A stretch of DNA of 44,524 nt from DASWHF01 sp036393295 (GTDB lineage: Bacteria; Pseudomonadota; Gammaproteobacteria; Acidiferrobacterales; UBA6901), in the NCBI GenBank assembly GCA_036393295.1, contig DASWHF010000088.1, positions 1-44,524 of the forward strand, in the 5' to 3' direction. The notes under the pieces are model-generated. The model made no database searches. It was not told the origin of the DNA and was given only the letters and a program-made list of their open reading frames with translations. Positions within the stretch are counted from its first letter, which is position 1. Each line of letters opens with the position of its first letter. A program made the position numbers and the translations under genes. This document shows positions 27,514 through 35,344 of this stretch, one piece after another.

Positions 27514-29466
27514 ATGATGCCCACCACACGCCGTCTTGCCGCCCTCGGGACCCTGGCGGTCCTGGCACTGCTGCACGCCTGCGCGCCGGCGCCCGGCGTA
27601 CGCCCGACTATGCCCGCGCTGGCGGCACCGTCGCTCGACGCCGCCGAGCAGGCCGAGTCGTCCGCCGATTACGTCGTCGCCTCGCGTGAGTACCAGCGGC
27701 TCGCCGAGCAGGCCGAGCCGCCGCAGCGCCAGAATTATCAGCTCAAATCGGTGGCCGCGCTGATCAAGGCGGCGCAGGTGCGCGAGGCGCGCGAGCGGCT
27801 GGCGCGCGCCGACGTCGTCCGGCTCGATCCGGCCTACACCGCGCGCAAGCGCATCCTCGAGGCGCAGATCGCCGCACTCGAAGGCTTCCCCGATCAGACC
27901 CTGCGCCTGCTCGCCCAGGCCGAGGCGATCCGCAATCTCGATCCGAGCCTGTCGGCCGAAATCTACCGGGTGCGCGCCGACGCGCATATCGCCATGGGCC
28001 GGCCGCTCGGCGCGGTCGCCGACCTGATCGCGCGCGAGCAGTTCATGGTCAACCCGGAGGCGCTCACCCAGAACCAGCAGCAACTATGGCATATCCTGGA
28101 GGCGCTGAGCTACAGCGAGCTCCGCCAGGCGTTGACGACCGCGCGCGATCCGGTGCTGATCGGCTGGCTGGAGCTGGCGATCGCCGTGATCGAGAACGCC
28201 GCGACGCCGAACCGGCTGTCGATCGCCGTCGACGGCTGGCGCAAGGCCCATCCGCTGCACCCGACCACCGCCGGCTTCCTGCAGACGCTGGCGAGCCCGG
28301 TGGCCGGCGTGATTGGCCGCGTCGACCGCATCGCGCTGCTGCTGCCGCTCAGCTCCGAGCACGCCCAGGCGGCGCAGGCGGTGCGCGACGGCTTTCTCGC
28401 CATGAGCGCGGCCAACACCCGGCCCGACAAGCCGGTGGTGCGTGTCTACGACATCGGCGCCGATCCGGCCCTGGCGCCGGCCTATTACCGGACCGCCATC
28501 GCCGACGGCGCGCAGCTCATCGTCGGTCCGCTCGGCCTCGAGGCCGTCGACCACGTGGTCAAGAACACCGATCTCAACGCGCCGACGCTGCTGCTCAGCC
28601 ACACCACCGAGGAGCTGCGGCCGACCGCGCGGCACGTCTTCCAGTTCGGCCTGCCGCCCGAGCAGGAGGCGACCCAGGCGGCCGAGCGCGCCTACCTCGA
28701 CGGTCACCGCCACGCCGCCCTGCTGTTCCCCGACACAGCCTGGGGGCAGCGCATGGCCGACGCCTTCAGCGCCGCCTGGCAGCGGCTCGGTGGCATCGTG
28801 CTCGCCGCCGAGCGCTATCTCCCGGATCAGGGCGACTACAGCGAACCGGTCAAGCGGCTGCTCAACGTCAACCAGAGCGAGCAGCGCCGGCAGGCGGTCG
28901 AGGCCGCGCTGCGCAGCGGCGTCCGGTTCGACGCCCGGACGCGCGAGGACGTCGATTTCATCTTCCTCGCCGCCGACGCGCGGCGCGCGCGCCTGATCAA
29001 GCCGCAGCTCAACTATCACCGCGCCGGCCGCCTGCCGGTGTACGCGACTTCGCACGTGTTCACCGGGCGCGGCAACGCCATGGCCGACATCGACCTGGAC
29101 GGCATCATGTTCGGCGACATGCCGTGGATCCTGGTCGGCGATGGCCGCATCCAGGGCCTGCGCACCACCCTGCAACGCGACTGGCCCTACGCGCATTCGC
29201 AGCTCGACCGGCTCTACGCCCTGGGCGTCGACGCCTACGCCGTCATCCCGCAGCTCAACCGCATCGGCACCGAGAGCGCCGTGCACTTCAGCGGCGTCAC
29301 CAGCGGCCTGAGCCTGGGACGTGACAATCGCCTGCAGCGCCAGCTGCTGTGGGCGCGGTTCCGCAAGGGCGTGCCGCAGCTGATCGACACCTTCTTCAAA
29401 CACAAGAATCAGTTCGAGGTCGAGGATGGCGGCGCCCCCGCCCCAGGCAGCGAACCGCGGACGTGA
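27514..29466 (+). CDS. lpoA: Penicillin-binding protein activator LpoA (outer-membrane lipoprotein)
   Basis: Outer-membrane lipoprotein that reaches through the periplasm to activate PBP1A. ATG at 27514 (ATG 27517 equally possible); 650 aa, close to the family. Signal peptide ends in the lipobox LHAC with C23; the His at -2 is unusual. Residues about 35-270 are helical and TPR-like (EYQRLAEQAEPPQRQNYQLK). From about 275 a periplasmic-binding-protein-like LppC domain follows (RIALLLPLSSEHAQAAQAV, IVGPLGLEAVDHVV, YATSHVFTGRGN). It overlaps yraN by 41 nt. Confidence 0.92.
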   Translation: MMPTTRRLAALGTLAVLALLHACAPAPGVRPTMPALAAPSLDAAEQAESSADYVVASREYQRLAEQAEPPQRQNYQLKSVAALIKAAQVREARERLARADVVRLDPAYTARKRILEAQIAALEGFPDQTLRLLAQAEAIRNLDPSLSAEIYRVRADAHIAMGRPLGAVADLIAREQFMVNPEALTQNQQQLWHILEALSYSELRQALTTARDPVLIGWLELAIAVIENAATPNRLSIAVDGWRKAHPLHPTTAGFLQTLASPVAGVIGRVDRIALLLPLSSEHAQAAQAVRDGFLAMSAANTRPDKPVVRVYDIGADPALAPAYYRTAIADGAQLIVGPLGLEAVDHVVKNTDLNAPTLLLSHTTEELRPTARHVFQFGLPPEQEATQAAERAYLDGHRHAALLFPDTAWGQRMADAFSAAWQRLGGIVLAAERYLPDQGDYSEPVKRLLNVNQSEQRRQAVEAALRSGVRFDARTREDVDFIFLAADARRARLIKPQLNYHRAGRLPVYATSHVFTGRGNAMADIDLDGIMFGDMPWILVGDGRIQGLRTTLQRDWPYAHSQLDRLYALGVDAYAVIPQLNRIGTESAVHFSGVTSGLSLGRDNRLQRQLLWARFRKGVPQLIDTFFKHKNQFEVEDGGAPAPGSEPRT

Positions 29467-29800
29467 CGCCGAGCGCCGCGCCTGCGAGCACCTCGAACGC
29501 CAGGGGCTGCGCCTGATCGCGCGCAACTACCGCTGCCCGCGCGGCGAGATCGACCTGGTGATGGCGGAGCGCGATACCATCGTCTTCGTCGAGGTGCGCT
29601 ACCGGCGCAGCAACGCCTACGGCACGCCGGCCGAGACCGTCGATCCGCGCAAACAGGCCAGACTTCGGGCCGCCGCCCTGCATTACCTGCAGCGCCATCC
29701 GGACGCTTCCCGGCGCCCCTGCCGGTTTGATATCGTCGCCCTGACCGCCGCGCAGGCGCCGCAGTGGCTGCCGAACGCCTTCGATCTGGGCGGCGCCTGA
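29426..29800 (+). CDS. yraN: UPF0102 family protein YraN (nuclease-fold)
   Basis: Small conserved protein of the restriction-endonuclease-like fold; its physiological role is not established. 124 aa. Family motif: ARNYRCPRGEIDLVMAERD followed by IVFVEVRYRR, where GEIDLV supplies the acidic residue and EVRYR replaces the more common EVK. The N-terminus AANRGRDAERRACEHLERQG matches the usual G-x(2)-AE-x(3)-A-x(2)-L pattern. Its 5' end overlaps lpoA, showing cotranscription, as in the E. coli yraM-yraN pair. Confidence 0.92.
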   Translation: MAAPPPQAANRGRDAERRACEHLERQGLRLIARNYRCPRGEIDLVMAERDTIVFVEVRYRRSNAYGTPAETVDPRKQARLRAAALHYLQRHPDASRRPCRFDIVALTAAQAPQWLPNAFDLGGA

Positions 29801-29846
29801 GACGGCCGGCGCGCCGGGCGGACATCAACACGAGAGGATGACAGCC

Positions 29847-30440
29847 ATGAACCAGTCGATGAGTCCACGACAACTGCTGCTGATCGCCGCCGCCTGCGGC
29901 GCGGCGGCCCTCGTGCAGGGCTGCGCGCCCGCGGTGGTGGTCGGCGCCGGCGCCGGCGCGGTGGTGGTGCACGACCGCCGCTCGCTGGGATCGATGGTCG
30001 ACGACGCCGCGGTCGAGCTCAAGGCCAAGGGCATGCTCAGCACCGATCCGCTGCTCAAGGACCAGGCCAACATCAAGCTCACCAGCGTCAACGGCATCGT
30101 GCTGCTGAGCGGCGAGACCGCCACCGCCGAGCTGCGCGACCACGTGGTCGCGACGGTGCGCGAGATCCGCGGCATCCGCCGCATCACCAACGAGATCCGC
30201 ATCGCGCCGCCGAGCTCGCTCGGCGCGCGCGCCAAGGACACCTGGATCACCGGCGAGGTCAAGGCGCGCTTCGTCGGCGCGCGCGGCCTGGACCCGACGC
30301 GCGTCAAGGTCGTCACCGAGGCCGCCAATGTCTATTTGATGGGGCTCGTGACCCAGCGCGAGGGCGAGATCGCCACCGACGCCGCCACCCAGGTGCGTGG
30401 CGTCGAGCGCGTGGTCAAACTGTTCGAGTATCTCGATTGA
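29847..30440 (+). CDS. Outer-membrane lipoprotein with two BON domains (YraP/DolP-like)
   Basis: Start set at ATG 29847, which has GAGAGGA eight bases upstream; ATG 29838 would leave no space for that site. 197 aa. Signal peptide with lipobox VQGC (C26). Two BON domains follow: about residues 47-115 (KDQANIKLTSVNGIVLLSGE) and 125-195 (VVTEAANVYLMGLVTQREG). DolP in E. coli is an outer-membrane lipoprotein needed for envelope integrity. In E. coli diaA lies between yraN and yraP; here that gene is absent and yraN is followed directly after 46 nt. Confidence 0.88.
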   Translation: MNQSMSPRQLLLIAAACGAAALVQGCAPAVVVGAGAGAVVVHDRRSLGSMVDDAAVELKAKGMLSTDPLLKDQANIKLTSVNGIVLLSGETATAELRDHVVATVREIRGIRRITNEIRIAPPSSLGARAKDTWITGEVKARFVGARGLDPTRVKVVTEAANVYLMGLVTQREGEIATDAATQVRGVERVVKLFEYLD

Positions 30441-30467
30441 CCGCCGGGGCGCCCGCCCTGGCACGCC

Positions 30468-31871
30468 ATGACCGCCACCCTCCGCAGCTTCCTTAACGCC
30501 CTGCGCCGCACCGTCGGCGACGAACAGGTGCTCACCGACCCCGCCGACTGCTGGGCCTACGGCTACGACAACTCGCGCCGCCACCGGCCGCCCGACGCCG
30601 TGGTGTTCGCCACCGACCACGAACAGGTCGTCGCGCTGGTGCGGCTGTGCCGCGCCGAGCGCGTGGCGCTGACCGCGCGCGGCCGCGGCACCGGCACCGG
30701 CGGCGGCTCGGTGCCGCTGCGCGGCGGCGTGGTGCTGTCGTTCGAGCGCATGAACCGCATCCTCGACATCGACCCGGTGAATCGCGCCATCACGGTCGAG
30801 CCGGGCGTCACCAACCAGGCGGTGCAGGACGCGCTCGCCGCGCACGGTTACTTCTGGCCGCCGGACCCGACCAGCGCCGCCTACTGCACGGTCGGCGGCA
30901 ATCTCGCGCTCAACGCCGGCGGCCCGCGCGCCGTGAAGTACGGCGCGACGCGCGAGAACGTGCTGGGCCTGCGCGCCGTCACCGGCGCCGGCGATGCCAT
31001 CCGCACCGGCAGCTACACCACCAAGGGCGCGGTCGGCTACGACCTGACCCGGCTGCTGATCGGCTCCGAGGGCACGCTCGCGATCATCACCGAAGCGGTG
31101 CTGAAACTGACACCGCTGCCGGAGGCGCGCCGCACCCTGCGCGCGACCTATGCGAGCGTCGCCAACGCCGCGGCCGCGGTCGCGCGCATCATGGCGCAGC
31201 CGGTGACGCCCTGCGCCCTCGAGTTCCTGGATGCCGGGGCGATCGACATGATCCGCCATTACGGCAAGGCGGAGTTGCCGGAGGGCGTCGGCGCGCTGCT
31301 GATGATCGAGGTGGACGGGCCGCGCGCCGCGCTCGACGCCGAGGCCGAGGCGATCGCGCGCGCCGCGCACGGCCCGGGCGTGCGGACCGTCGAGACGGCG
31401 CGCGACGCCGACGCGGCGCGCGCACTGTGGTCGACGCGCAAGGCGCTGTCGCCGGCGCTGCGCACGGTGGCGCCGAACAAGCTCAACGAGGACGTGGTGG
31501 TGCCGGTATCGCGCATCGCCGAGCTGATCGGCGGTCTCGACCGCATCAGCCGCGAGGCCGGCATTCCAATCGTCAACTTCGGCCACGCCGGCAACGGCAA
31601 CATCCACGTCAACCTGCTCTACGACTCGCAGGATCCCACGCAGGCCGCCAACGCGCGCCCGGCGGTCGACCGGGTGTTCGACCTGGTGCTGTCCCTGGGC
31701 GGGACGCTGTCCGGCGAGCACGGCATCGGCCGCGAGAAGCGCGATTACCTGGCGCGCGCCATCGACCCGCCGACGCTCGACCTGATGCGCCGCATCAAGG
31801 CCGAATTCGACCCGGACGGTATCCTGAACCCCGACAAGGTGCTGCCGCCGGCCGACACCCCGACCCCCTGA
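30468..31871 (+). CDS. FAD-linked oxidase, GlcD / D-lactate dehydrogenase type
   Basis: 467 aa of the vanillyl-alcohol-oxidase flavoprotein family that includes glycolate oxidase GlcD and D-2-hydroxyacid dehydrogenases. N-terminal FAD domain (residues about 40-215): LTARGRGTGTGGGSVPL, VEPGVTNQAVQDAL, CTVGGNLALNAGGPRAVKYG and LIGSEGTLAIITEAVLKL. C-terminal cap and catalytic part: FGHAGNGNIHVNLL and GTLSGEHGIGREKR. No GlcE or GlcF partner genes are adjacent, so a stand-alone D-lactate or 2-hydroxyacid dehydrogenase is as likely as glycolate oxidase. Substrate not determinable from sequence. Confidence 0.9.
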   Translation: MTATLRSFLNALRRTVGDEQVLTDPADCWAYGYDNSRRHRPPDAVVFATDHEQVVALVRLCRAERVALTARGRGTGTGGGSVPLRGGVVLSFERMNRILDIDPVNRAITVEPGVTNQAVQDALAAHGYFWPPDPTSAAYCTVGGNLALNAGGPRAVKYGATRENVLGLRAVTGAGDAIRTGSYTTKGAVGYDLTRLLIGSEGTLAIITEAVLKLTPLPEARRTLRATYASVANAAAAVARIMAQPVTPCALEFLDAGAIDMIRHYGKAELPEGVGALLMIEVDGPRAALDAEAEAIARAAHGPGVRTVETARDADAARALWSTRKALSPALRTVAPNKLNEDVVVPVSRIAELIGGLDRISREAGIPIVNFGHAGNGNIHVNLLYDSQDPTQAANARPAVDRVFDLVLSLGGTLSGEHGIGREKRDYLARAIDPPTLDLMRRIKAEFDPDGILNPDKVLPPADTPTP

Positions 31872-31886
31872 CCCCGGAGACCCCCG

Positions 31887-32078
31887 ATGCGTGCCCACGC
31901 GCCCAGCCGCAAGACCGCCCTGATCTGCCTGATCCTGTTCGTGCTCGGACTGATCGGCGTCTTTATCCCCCTCGGGCATATCGCCGTGCTCGGCCCGATC
32001 CTGCACCTGCTGAACCAGGCTGCCGTTTATCTGCTGATTGGCGGTTATGGTCTATTGTTGGTATCGATATATATTTAA
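31887..32078 (+). CDS. Small two-helix membrane protein, unknown function
   Basis: 63 aa: a short basic N-terminus (RAHAPSRK), then two hydrophobic helices at about 10-30 and 37-62 joined by a short turn (PLGHIAVLGP). ATG 31887 has GGAG seven bases upstream and follows the FAD oxidase by 15 nt, so the two are likely cotranscribed. I do not recognise a family. Good ribosome site and clean helix pattern support a real gene. A heptamer inverted repeat begins 2 nt after its stop. Confidence 0.75.
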   Translation: MRAHAPSRKTALICLILFVLGLIGVFIPLGHIAVLGPILHLLNQAAVYLLIGGYGLLLVSIYI

Positions 32079-32080
32079 CG

Positions 32081-32157
32081 GCAGTAGCGAGTGGCTAGTG
32101 GCGAGTGGCTAGGAAAAACCTCTTACGCTCGCTACTCGTCACTCGCTACTCGCCACT
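32081..32157. repeat. Heptanucleotide (GAGTAGC/GAGTGGC) inverted-repeat element, copy 2
   Basis: Left arm 32081-32112 and right arm 32126-32157, each about 32 nt of GAGTAGC/GAGTGGC/TAGTGGC units in inverted orientation, separated by 13 nt. The left arm shares 19 identical bases (GCAGTAGCGAGTGGCTAGT) with the inverted right arm of the element at 1979-2012. It starts 2 nt after the stop of the small membrane protein and ends 19 nt before the next gene's ATG. Confidence 0.9.
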
Positions 32158-32176
32158 TTCAAAAGGGAGAAATTCC

Positions 32177-32896
32177 ATGATTCGCCGCCTGTCCTTGCTG
32201 ATCGGTCTGTGCTCGATGCTGCCCGCCTACGGCGCCGAAATAGACAATGTCGACGCGCTCGCCCAACCGCAGTTCCGGCTGCTGTCGGAGGACCTGGGCG
32301 CGGCGCTGTCCTACAAGCCGCTCAGCCCCGGCGAGCCGCTCGGCGTCACCGGCTTCGACGTCGGCGTGGAGGTGACGGCCACCAAGCTCAAAAACGCGGC
32401 CATCCTCGAGCAGGCGACCAGCGACGACGCCCCCGCCAGCCTGCCGATCGCCAAGCTCCACGCGCACAAGGGCCTGCCGTTCGGGATCGACGTCGGCCTG
32501 ATGTACTCGACGGTACCGGACTCGAATGTGGACCTGTGGGGCGCCGAGCTGCGCTACGCGATCCTCAAGGGCGGTGTCGCCAAGCCGGCGCTGGCGCTGC
32601 GCGCCAGCTATTCCAAGCTTACGGGCGTCGACCAGCTCGACTTCGAGACCATGGGGCTGGATCTGTCGATCTCCAAGGGTTTCGCGTTCCTGACGCCTTA
32701 TCTCGGCGCCGGCAAGGTCTGGGTGACGAGCACGCCACAGGGCAGCGCCAGCGCCTTCCTCACCGAGGAGGACTTCTCGCTCAGCAAGCTGTTCGCGGGG
32801 GTCAATCTCAACTTCGGCCTGATGAACTTCGCCTTCGAGGCCGACCGCACCGGCGACGCGACCAGCTACGGCGCCAAGTTCGGCTGGCGATTCTAA
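32177..32896 (+). CDS. Predicted outer-membrane beta-barrel protein
   Basis: 239 aa. Start ATG 32177 has GGGAGA seven bases upstream; an open frame reaching further left lies inside the repeat. The signal peptide (residues 1-20, MIRRLSLLIGLCSMLPAYGA) has the usual AYGA cleavage end. The mature part alternates hydrophobic and polar residues in many short strands (DVGVEVTATKL, IDVGLMYSTVP, ALALRASYSKL) and ends in KFGWRF with a terminal Phe, the outer-membrane assembly signal. Function unknown; no porin or adhesin family is recognised with certainty. Confidence 0.8.
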   Translation: MIRRLSLLIGLCSMLPAYGAEIDNVDALAQPQFRLLSEDLGAALSYKPLSPGEPLGVTGFDVGVEVTATKLKNAAILEQATSDDAPASLPIAKLHAHKGLPFGIDVGLMYSTVPDSNVDLWGAELRYAILKGGVAKPALALRASYSKLTGVDQLDFETMGLDLSISKGFAFLTPYLGAGKVWVTSTPQGSASAFLTEEDFSLSKLFAGVNLNFGLMNFAFEADRTGDATSYGAKFGWRF

Positions 32897-32905
32897 ATCG
32901 CATCC

Positions 32906-32993
32906 TGTAGGCGGGGCATCCTGCCCCGCCTGACCCGTGAGGGGCCAAGCCGGGCGAGGCCGGGAATCAGCGGGGCTGGAAGCCCCGCCTACA
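32906..32993. repeat. REP/BIME-like double palindrome
   Basis: Two GC-rich hairpins in inverted orientation: 32906-32931 (TGTAGGCGGGGC...GCCCCGCC) and 32970-32993 (GCGGGGCTGG...GCCCCGCCTACA), so that TGTAGGCGGGGC at one end is complementary to GCCCCGCCTACA at the other. It separates the converging beta-barrel and macrodomain genes and overlaps the 3' end of the latter. The layout is that of bacterial interspersed mosaic elements and may also stop transcription from both sides. Confidence 0.85.
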
Positions 32994-33497
32994 ATTATTA
33001 ATTATAATCGCGGCCAGTGTCCGCTCGTAAAGCGCCTTGTCGGCCTCGCTGAAGCAGCAGCACACGATCTCCTCGAACTGATCCTCCCACTCGCGCATCA
33101 CCTTTACGGCGATATGCGCCGCCTGGTCCTTGGGGTAGCCGTAGACGCCGGTGCTGATCCCGGGAAAGGCGATGCGCCGCACGCCATGCTCGCGCGCGAG
33201 CGCCAGCGAATTCCGATAGCAGGATTCGAGCAGCGCCGGCTCGCCGGCCCGGCCGCCGCGCCACACCGGCCCGACGGTGTGTATCACCCAGCGCGCCGGC
33301 AGCTTATAGCCTGGGGTGATGCGCGCCTCGCCGGTCGGGCAGCCATGGAGCTTGCGACAGGCAGCCAGCAGCTCGGGGCCGGCGGCGCGGTGGATCGCGC
33401 CGTCGACACCGCCGCCACCCAACAGGCTCTCGTTGGCGGCGTTGACGATGACGTCCACGTCCAGGGTCGTGATGTCGGCGCGCAGCACGGTGATCAT
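32967..33497 (-). CDS. Macrodomain protein (ADP-ribose / O-acetyl-ADP-ribose binding)
   Basis: 176 aa single-domain macrodomain. ADITTLDVDVIVNAANESL followed by LGGGGVDGAIHRAAG is the ligand-binding loop 1, and FPGISTGVYGYP the second loop. These match the YmdB/MacroD-type deacetylases that hydrolyse O-acetyl-ADP-ribose or mono-ADP-ribose from acidic residues. No ADP-ribosyltransferase or toxin gene is adjacent. The last nine codons (from C-R-R-G to the stop TGA) are read from the adjacent palindromic repeat, so the native C-terminus was probably shorter or has been extended by the element. Confidence 0.93.
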   Translation of the reverse strand: MITVLRADITTLDVDVIVNAANESLLGGGGVDGAIHRAAGPELLAACRKLHGCPTGEARITPGYKLPARWVIHTVGPVWRGGRAGEPALLESCYRNSLALAREHGVRRIAFPGISTGVYGYPKDQAAHIAVKVMREWEDQFEEIVCCCFSEADKALYERTLAAIIINNCRRGFQPR

Positions 33498-33559
33498 GCG
33501 CCCAAGCTTAACGCCGGGTCGGGCGCCAGGACCAGACCGGGCCCGGCCGACCGCCGCCC

Positions 33560-34870
33560 TCAGGGTCGCTGCAGCGGCGTCTGGAGCTGCGGCAGGCGCG
33601 TCGTGGGCGGCGGCACGGACTGATAACGCTGTACCTCCGGCGCATCCTGCAAAAGTTTCTCGCTCGACACTGCCTCGTCGGTCGGCACCGGCGGCGGTTT
33701 CTGAATCTGGCCATCCGGGGCGGGCAGCGGCGCTTCCAGGATCGGCATGCCCGGGGGCTTTTGCAGGGTCTCCGTGCCGCTAGCCGGCTTGGGCGCTACC
33801 CCGGTGGCCGGCGGTTGAAGCGCCGGCGCCGTGGGGATCGGCTTCGACAGTGGATCGCGCACCGCCGGCGACTGCGGCAGCCTGGAACCGGAAGCCGGCC
33901 CGGCACCGAACGGCGCCCGCGGCTTGCCGGCGCCCCGCAACGGCCCGGGTGCGGCGCCCGGCGCCTGGTCGGGTGTCGCGGCGCCCGGCGCCCGCGGCGC
34001 GAAGCCGCCCGCGCCCGGGCGGTCGCGGCCGTCGGGCTTGCGCCGCGGATCGAAATCCCGGCGCTGCTCGCGGCGCTGCTTGATGCGCTCGCGGAACGCC
34101 GGATCGTCCGTGAGGCGCTGCTCGAAGCGCTCGCGGAACTTGTCGCGCATGTGCGGATGTTTGTCGAGATAGCGCTTGACGTCGCTCTGCCCCACCGGGC
34201 GCAGCGCGCGCGGCGCGACCGCGCGCTGCTTGAGCGTGGCCAGGCGCGGCGCGGCCGGCCGCTCGAAATTCGCCGGCAGGCGCTGACGGAAGGCCGCGGG
34301 CGGCGCAGCCGGCCTCTGGAACGGCCGGCCGTAGGCGCGCTGAATGAACTCGCCGGCCTGGACGCGCTGGACGGCGGCCGGATCCGGGCCCGGCAGCGCG
34401 ACCTGCACGACACCCTCCTCAAGCAGCAGCCGGCCGTCCTCGGCGCCGGCCTCGATCACGCCCTCGGTGCCGCGGATGCCGATGGCCATGGTCGGCGTGT
34501 CGATGCGGTAATCGGCGCCCTGCCGCAGCTTGGCGACGGCGAAGCGCAGCCAGCCGGACAACAGCTCGACGCCGGCGCTCACCACGCTGCGGTCGTCGGC
34601 CAGACGGTACTCGGCGAGCGCCAGCCGCGTGTCGGGGCCGAGGCGCAGGATGGACCCGTCGCCCATCTCGATCTGGGCGCGCGCGCGTGCACCGGTCTCG
34701 ACGATGTCGTCCTCGGCGACCTCGACGCCGGGCGCGGCGGCGAAATAGTACTCGCCGCGCAGCAGCCGCACCTCACCCTCGATCTCGGTGAAGGTGCCGA
34801 CCGCAGAGCCTGAGGCCGCGGGGCCGAAACCCAGCGCCAGGCACCCCAGCATGAGCCGCTGCCACCGCAC
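33560..34870 (-). CDS. Exported FecR-domain protein with Pro/Arg-rich C-terminus
   Basis: 436 aa. GTG 34870 follows GGAGG at five bases. Signal peptide about 1-22, then a FecR domain (about 40-150) recognisable from GEVRLLRGE, VETGARARAQIEMGDGSILRLG and YRIDTPTMAIGIRGTEGVIE. From about 180 the protein becomes low-complexity: an Arg/Asp-rich helical stretch (DKFRERFEQRLTDDPAFRER) and a Pro/Ala/Gly-rich tail. Classical FecR is a membrane anti-sigma factor, but no FecI-type sigma gene or TonB receptor is nearby. The signal-peptide-plus-FecR layout fits the surface/periplasmic FecR group of unknown role. Confidence 0.85.
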   Translation of the reverse strand: MRWQRLMLGCLALGFGPAASGSAVGTFTEIEGEVRLLRGEYYFAAAPGVEVAEDDIVETGARARAQIEMGDGSILRLGPDTRLALAEYRLADDRSVVSAGVELLSGWLRFAVAKLRQGADYRIDTPTMAIGIRGTEGVIEAGAEDGRLLLEEGVVQVALPGPDPAAVQRVQAGEFIQRAYGRPFQRPAAPPAAFRQRLPANFERPAAPRLATLKQRAVAPRALRPVGQSDVKRYLDKHPHMRDKFRERFEQRLTDDPAFRERIKQRREQRRDFDPRRKPDGRDRPGAGGFAPRAPGAATPDQAPGAAPGPLRGAGKPRAPFGAGPASGSRLPQSPAVRDPLSKPIPTAPALQPPATGVAPKPASGTETLQKPPGMPILEAPLPAPDGQIQKPPPVPTDEAVSSEKLLQDAPEVQRYQSVPPPTTRLPQLQTPLQRP

Positions 34871-34924
34871 ACTAACCTCCTCGAGAACCCGGAACGCTTC
34901 CGGTTTTGGTATCCTGTGAGTCTG

Positions 34925-34953
34925 ACTATAGAAGAAACCGGTTCATTTGTCCG
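34925..34953 (-). promoter_or_regulatory. Promoter of the FecR-domain gene
   Basis: On the minus strand CGGACA (34953-34948), a 17-bp spacer and TATAGT (34930-34925) give a reasonable sigma-70-like promoter with a start near 34918. It overlaps the first codons of the divergent DUF3301 gene, so the two genes' transcription would interfere. Confidence 0.5.
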
Positions 34954-35288
34954 ACCGCCTTAGGAGCGGCGCCCACCCCTTGGCCACCCTGTTCGCGATC
35001 CTGATTCTGGCCCTGGCCGCCTGGTTCTGGTACGGCGCCTTCGCCGCGCGCGAGCGCGCCACGGCGCTCGCCCGCGCCCATTGCGAGCGCGAGTCGCTGC
35101 AGTTCCTGGACGGCACCGTGACCGCGCCGCGGCTGGCGCTGATCCGGCACCGCGGACGGCTCGCCTGGCGGCGCGACTACGGCTTCGAATACCTGGCGGA
35201 GGACGATAGCCGCCGCCACGGACGGGTGGTGCTGGTGGGGCTCATGCTGGTCGACCTCAGCCTCGACGAGCGGCCGGCGCTGCACTAA
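34947..35288 (+). CDS. DUF3301 family membrane protein
   Basis: 113 aa: one N-terminal membrane helix (LATLFAILILALAAWFWYG), then a cytoplasmic-like domain with ARAHCERESLQFLDGTV, RHRGRLAWRRDYGFEY and HGRVVLVGLMLVDLSL, the pattern of the DUF3301 family of gammaproteobacteria. Function not known. The start is taken at TTG 34947; no ATG fits upstream and the ribosome site is weak, so the exact N-terminus is uncertain. Stop is followed immediately by a strong palindrome. Confidence 0.8.
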   Translation: MSDRLRSGAHPLATLFAILILALAAWFWYGAFAARERATALARAHCERESLQFLDGTVTAPRLALIRHRGRLAWRRDYGFEYLAEDDSRRHGRVVLVGLMLVDLSLDERPALH

Positions 35289-35331
35289 CAGTCTGTTGAA
35301 AAAGTCCATCCGGGACTTTTTCAACGAACTG
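35289..35331. terminator. Bidirectional terminator-like palindrome (GTTGAAAAAGTCC)
   Basis: CAGTCTGTTGAAAAAGTCC (35289-35307) and GGACTTTTTCAACGAACTG (35313-35331) pair over 19 bp with one CT/TC mismatch, around a 5-nt loop. It starts right after the DUF3301 stop and lies between this and the converging sspB. Runs of A and T within the stem suit termination in both directions. Its right half shares 16 nt exactly with the palindrome at the window end (44496-44511). Confidence 0.75.
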
Positions 35332-35344
35332 CTAACCGTGCCGC

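Noticed and set aside
32967..33497. Macrodomain gene as antitoxin of a DarT-type ADP-ribosylation system
   Set aside because: No DarT-like partner on either side; neighbours are a beta-barrel and a FecR-domain protein. Sequence resembles stand-alone YmdB/MacroD enzymes.
33560..34870. FecR-domain gene as half of a FecI/FecR iron-signalling pair
   Set aside because: No sigma factor or TonB-dependent receptor nearby and no anti-sigma N-terminus before a membrane helix.
34890..34915. Short palindrome CCGGAACGCTTCCGG followed by TTTT as a plus-strand terminator
   Set aside because: There is no plus-strand gene upstream for it to terminate; it lies in the leader of the minus-strand FecR gene, so an operator or chance is as likely.
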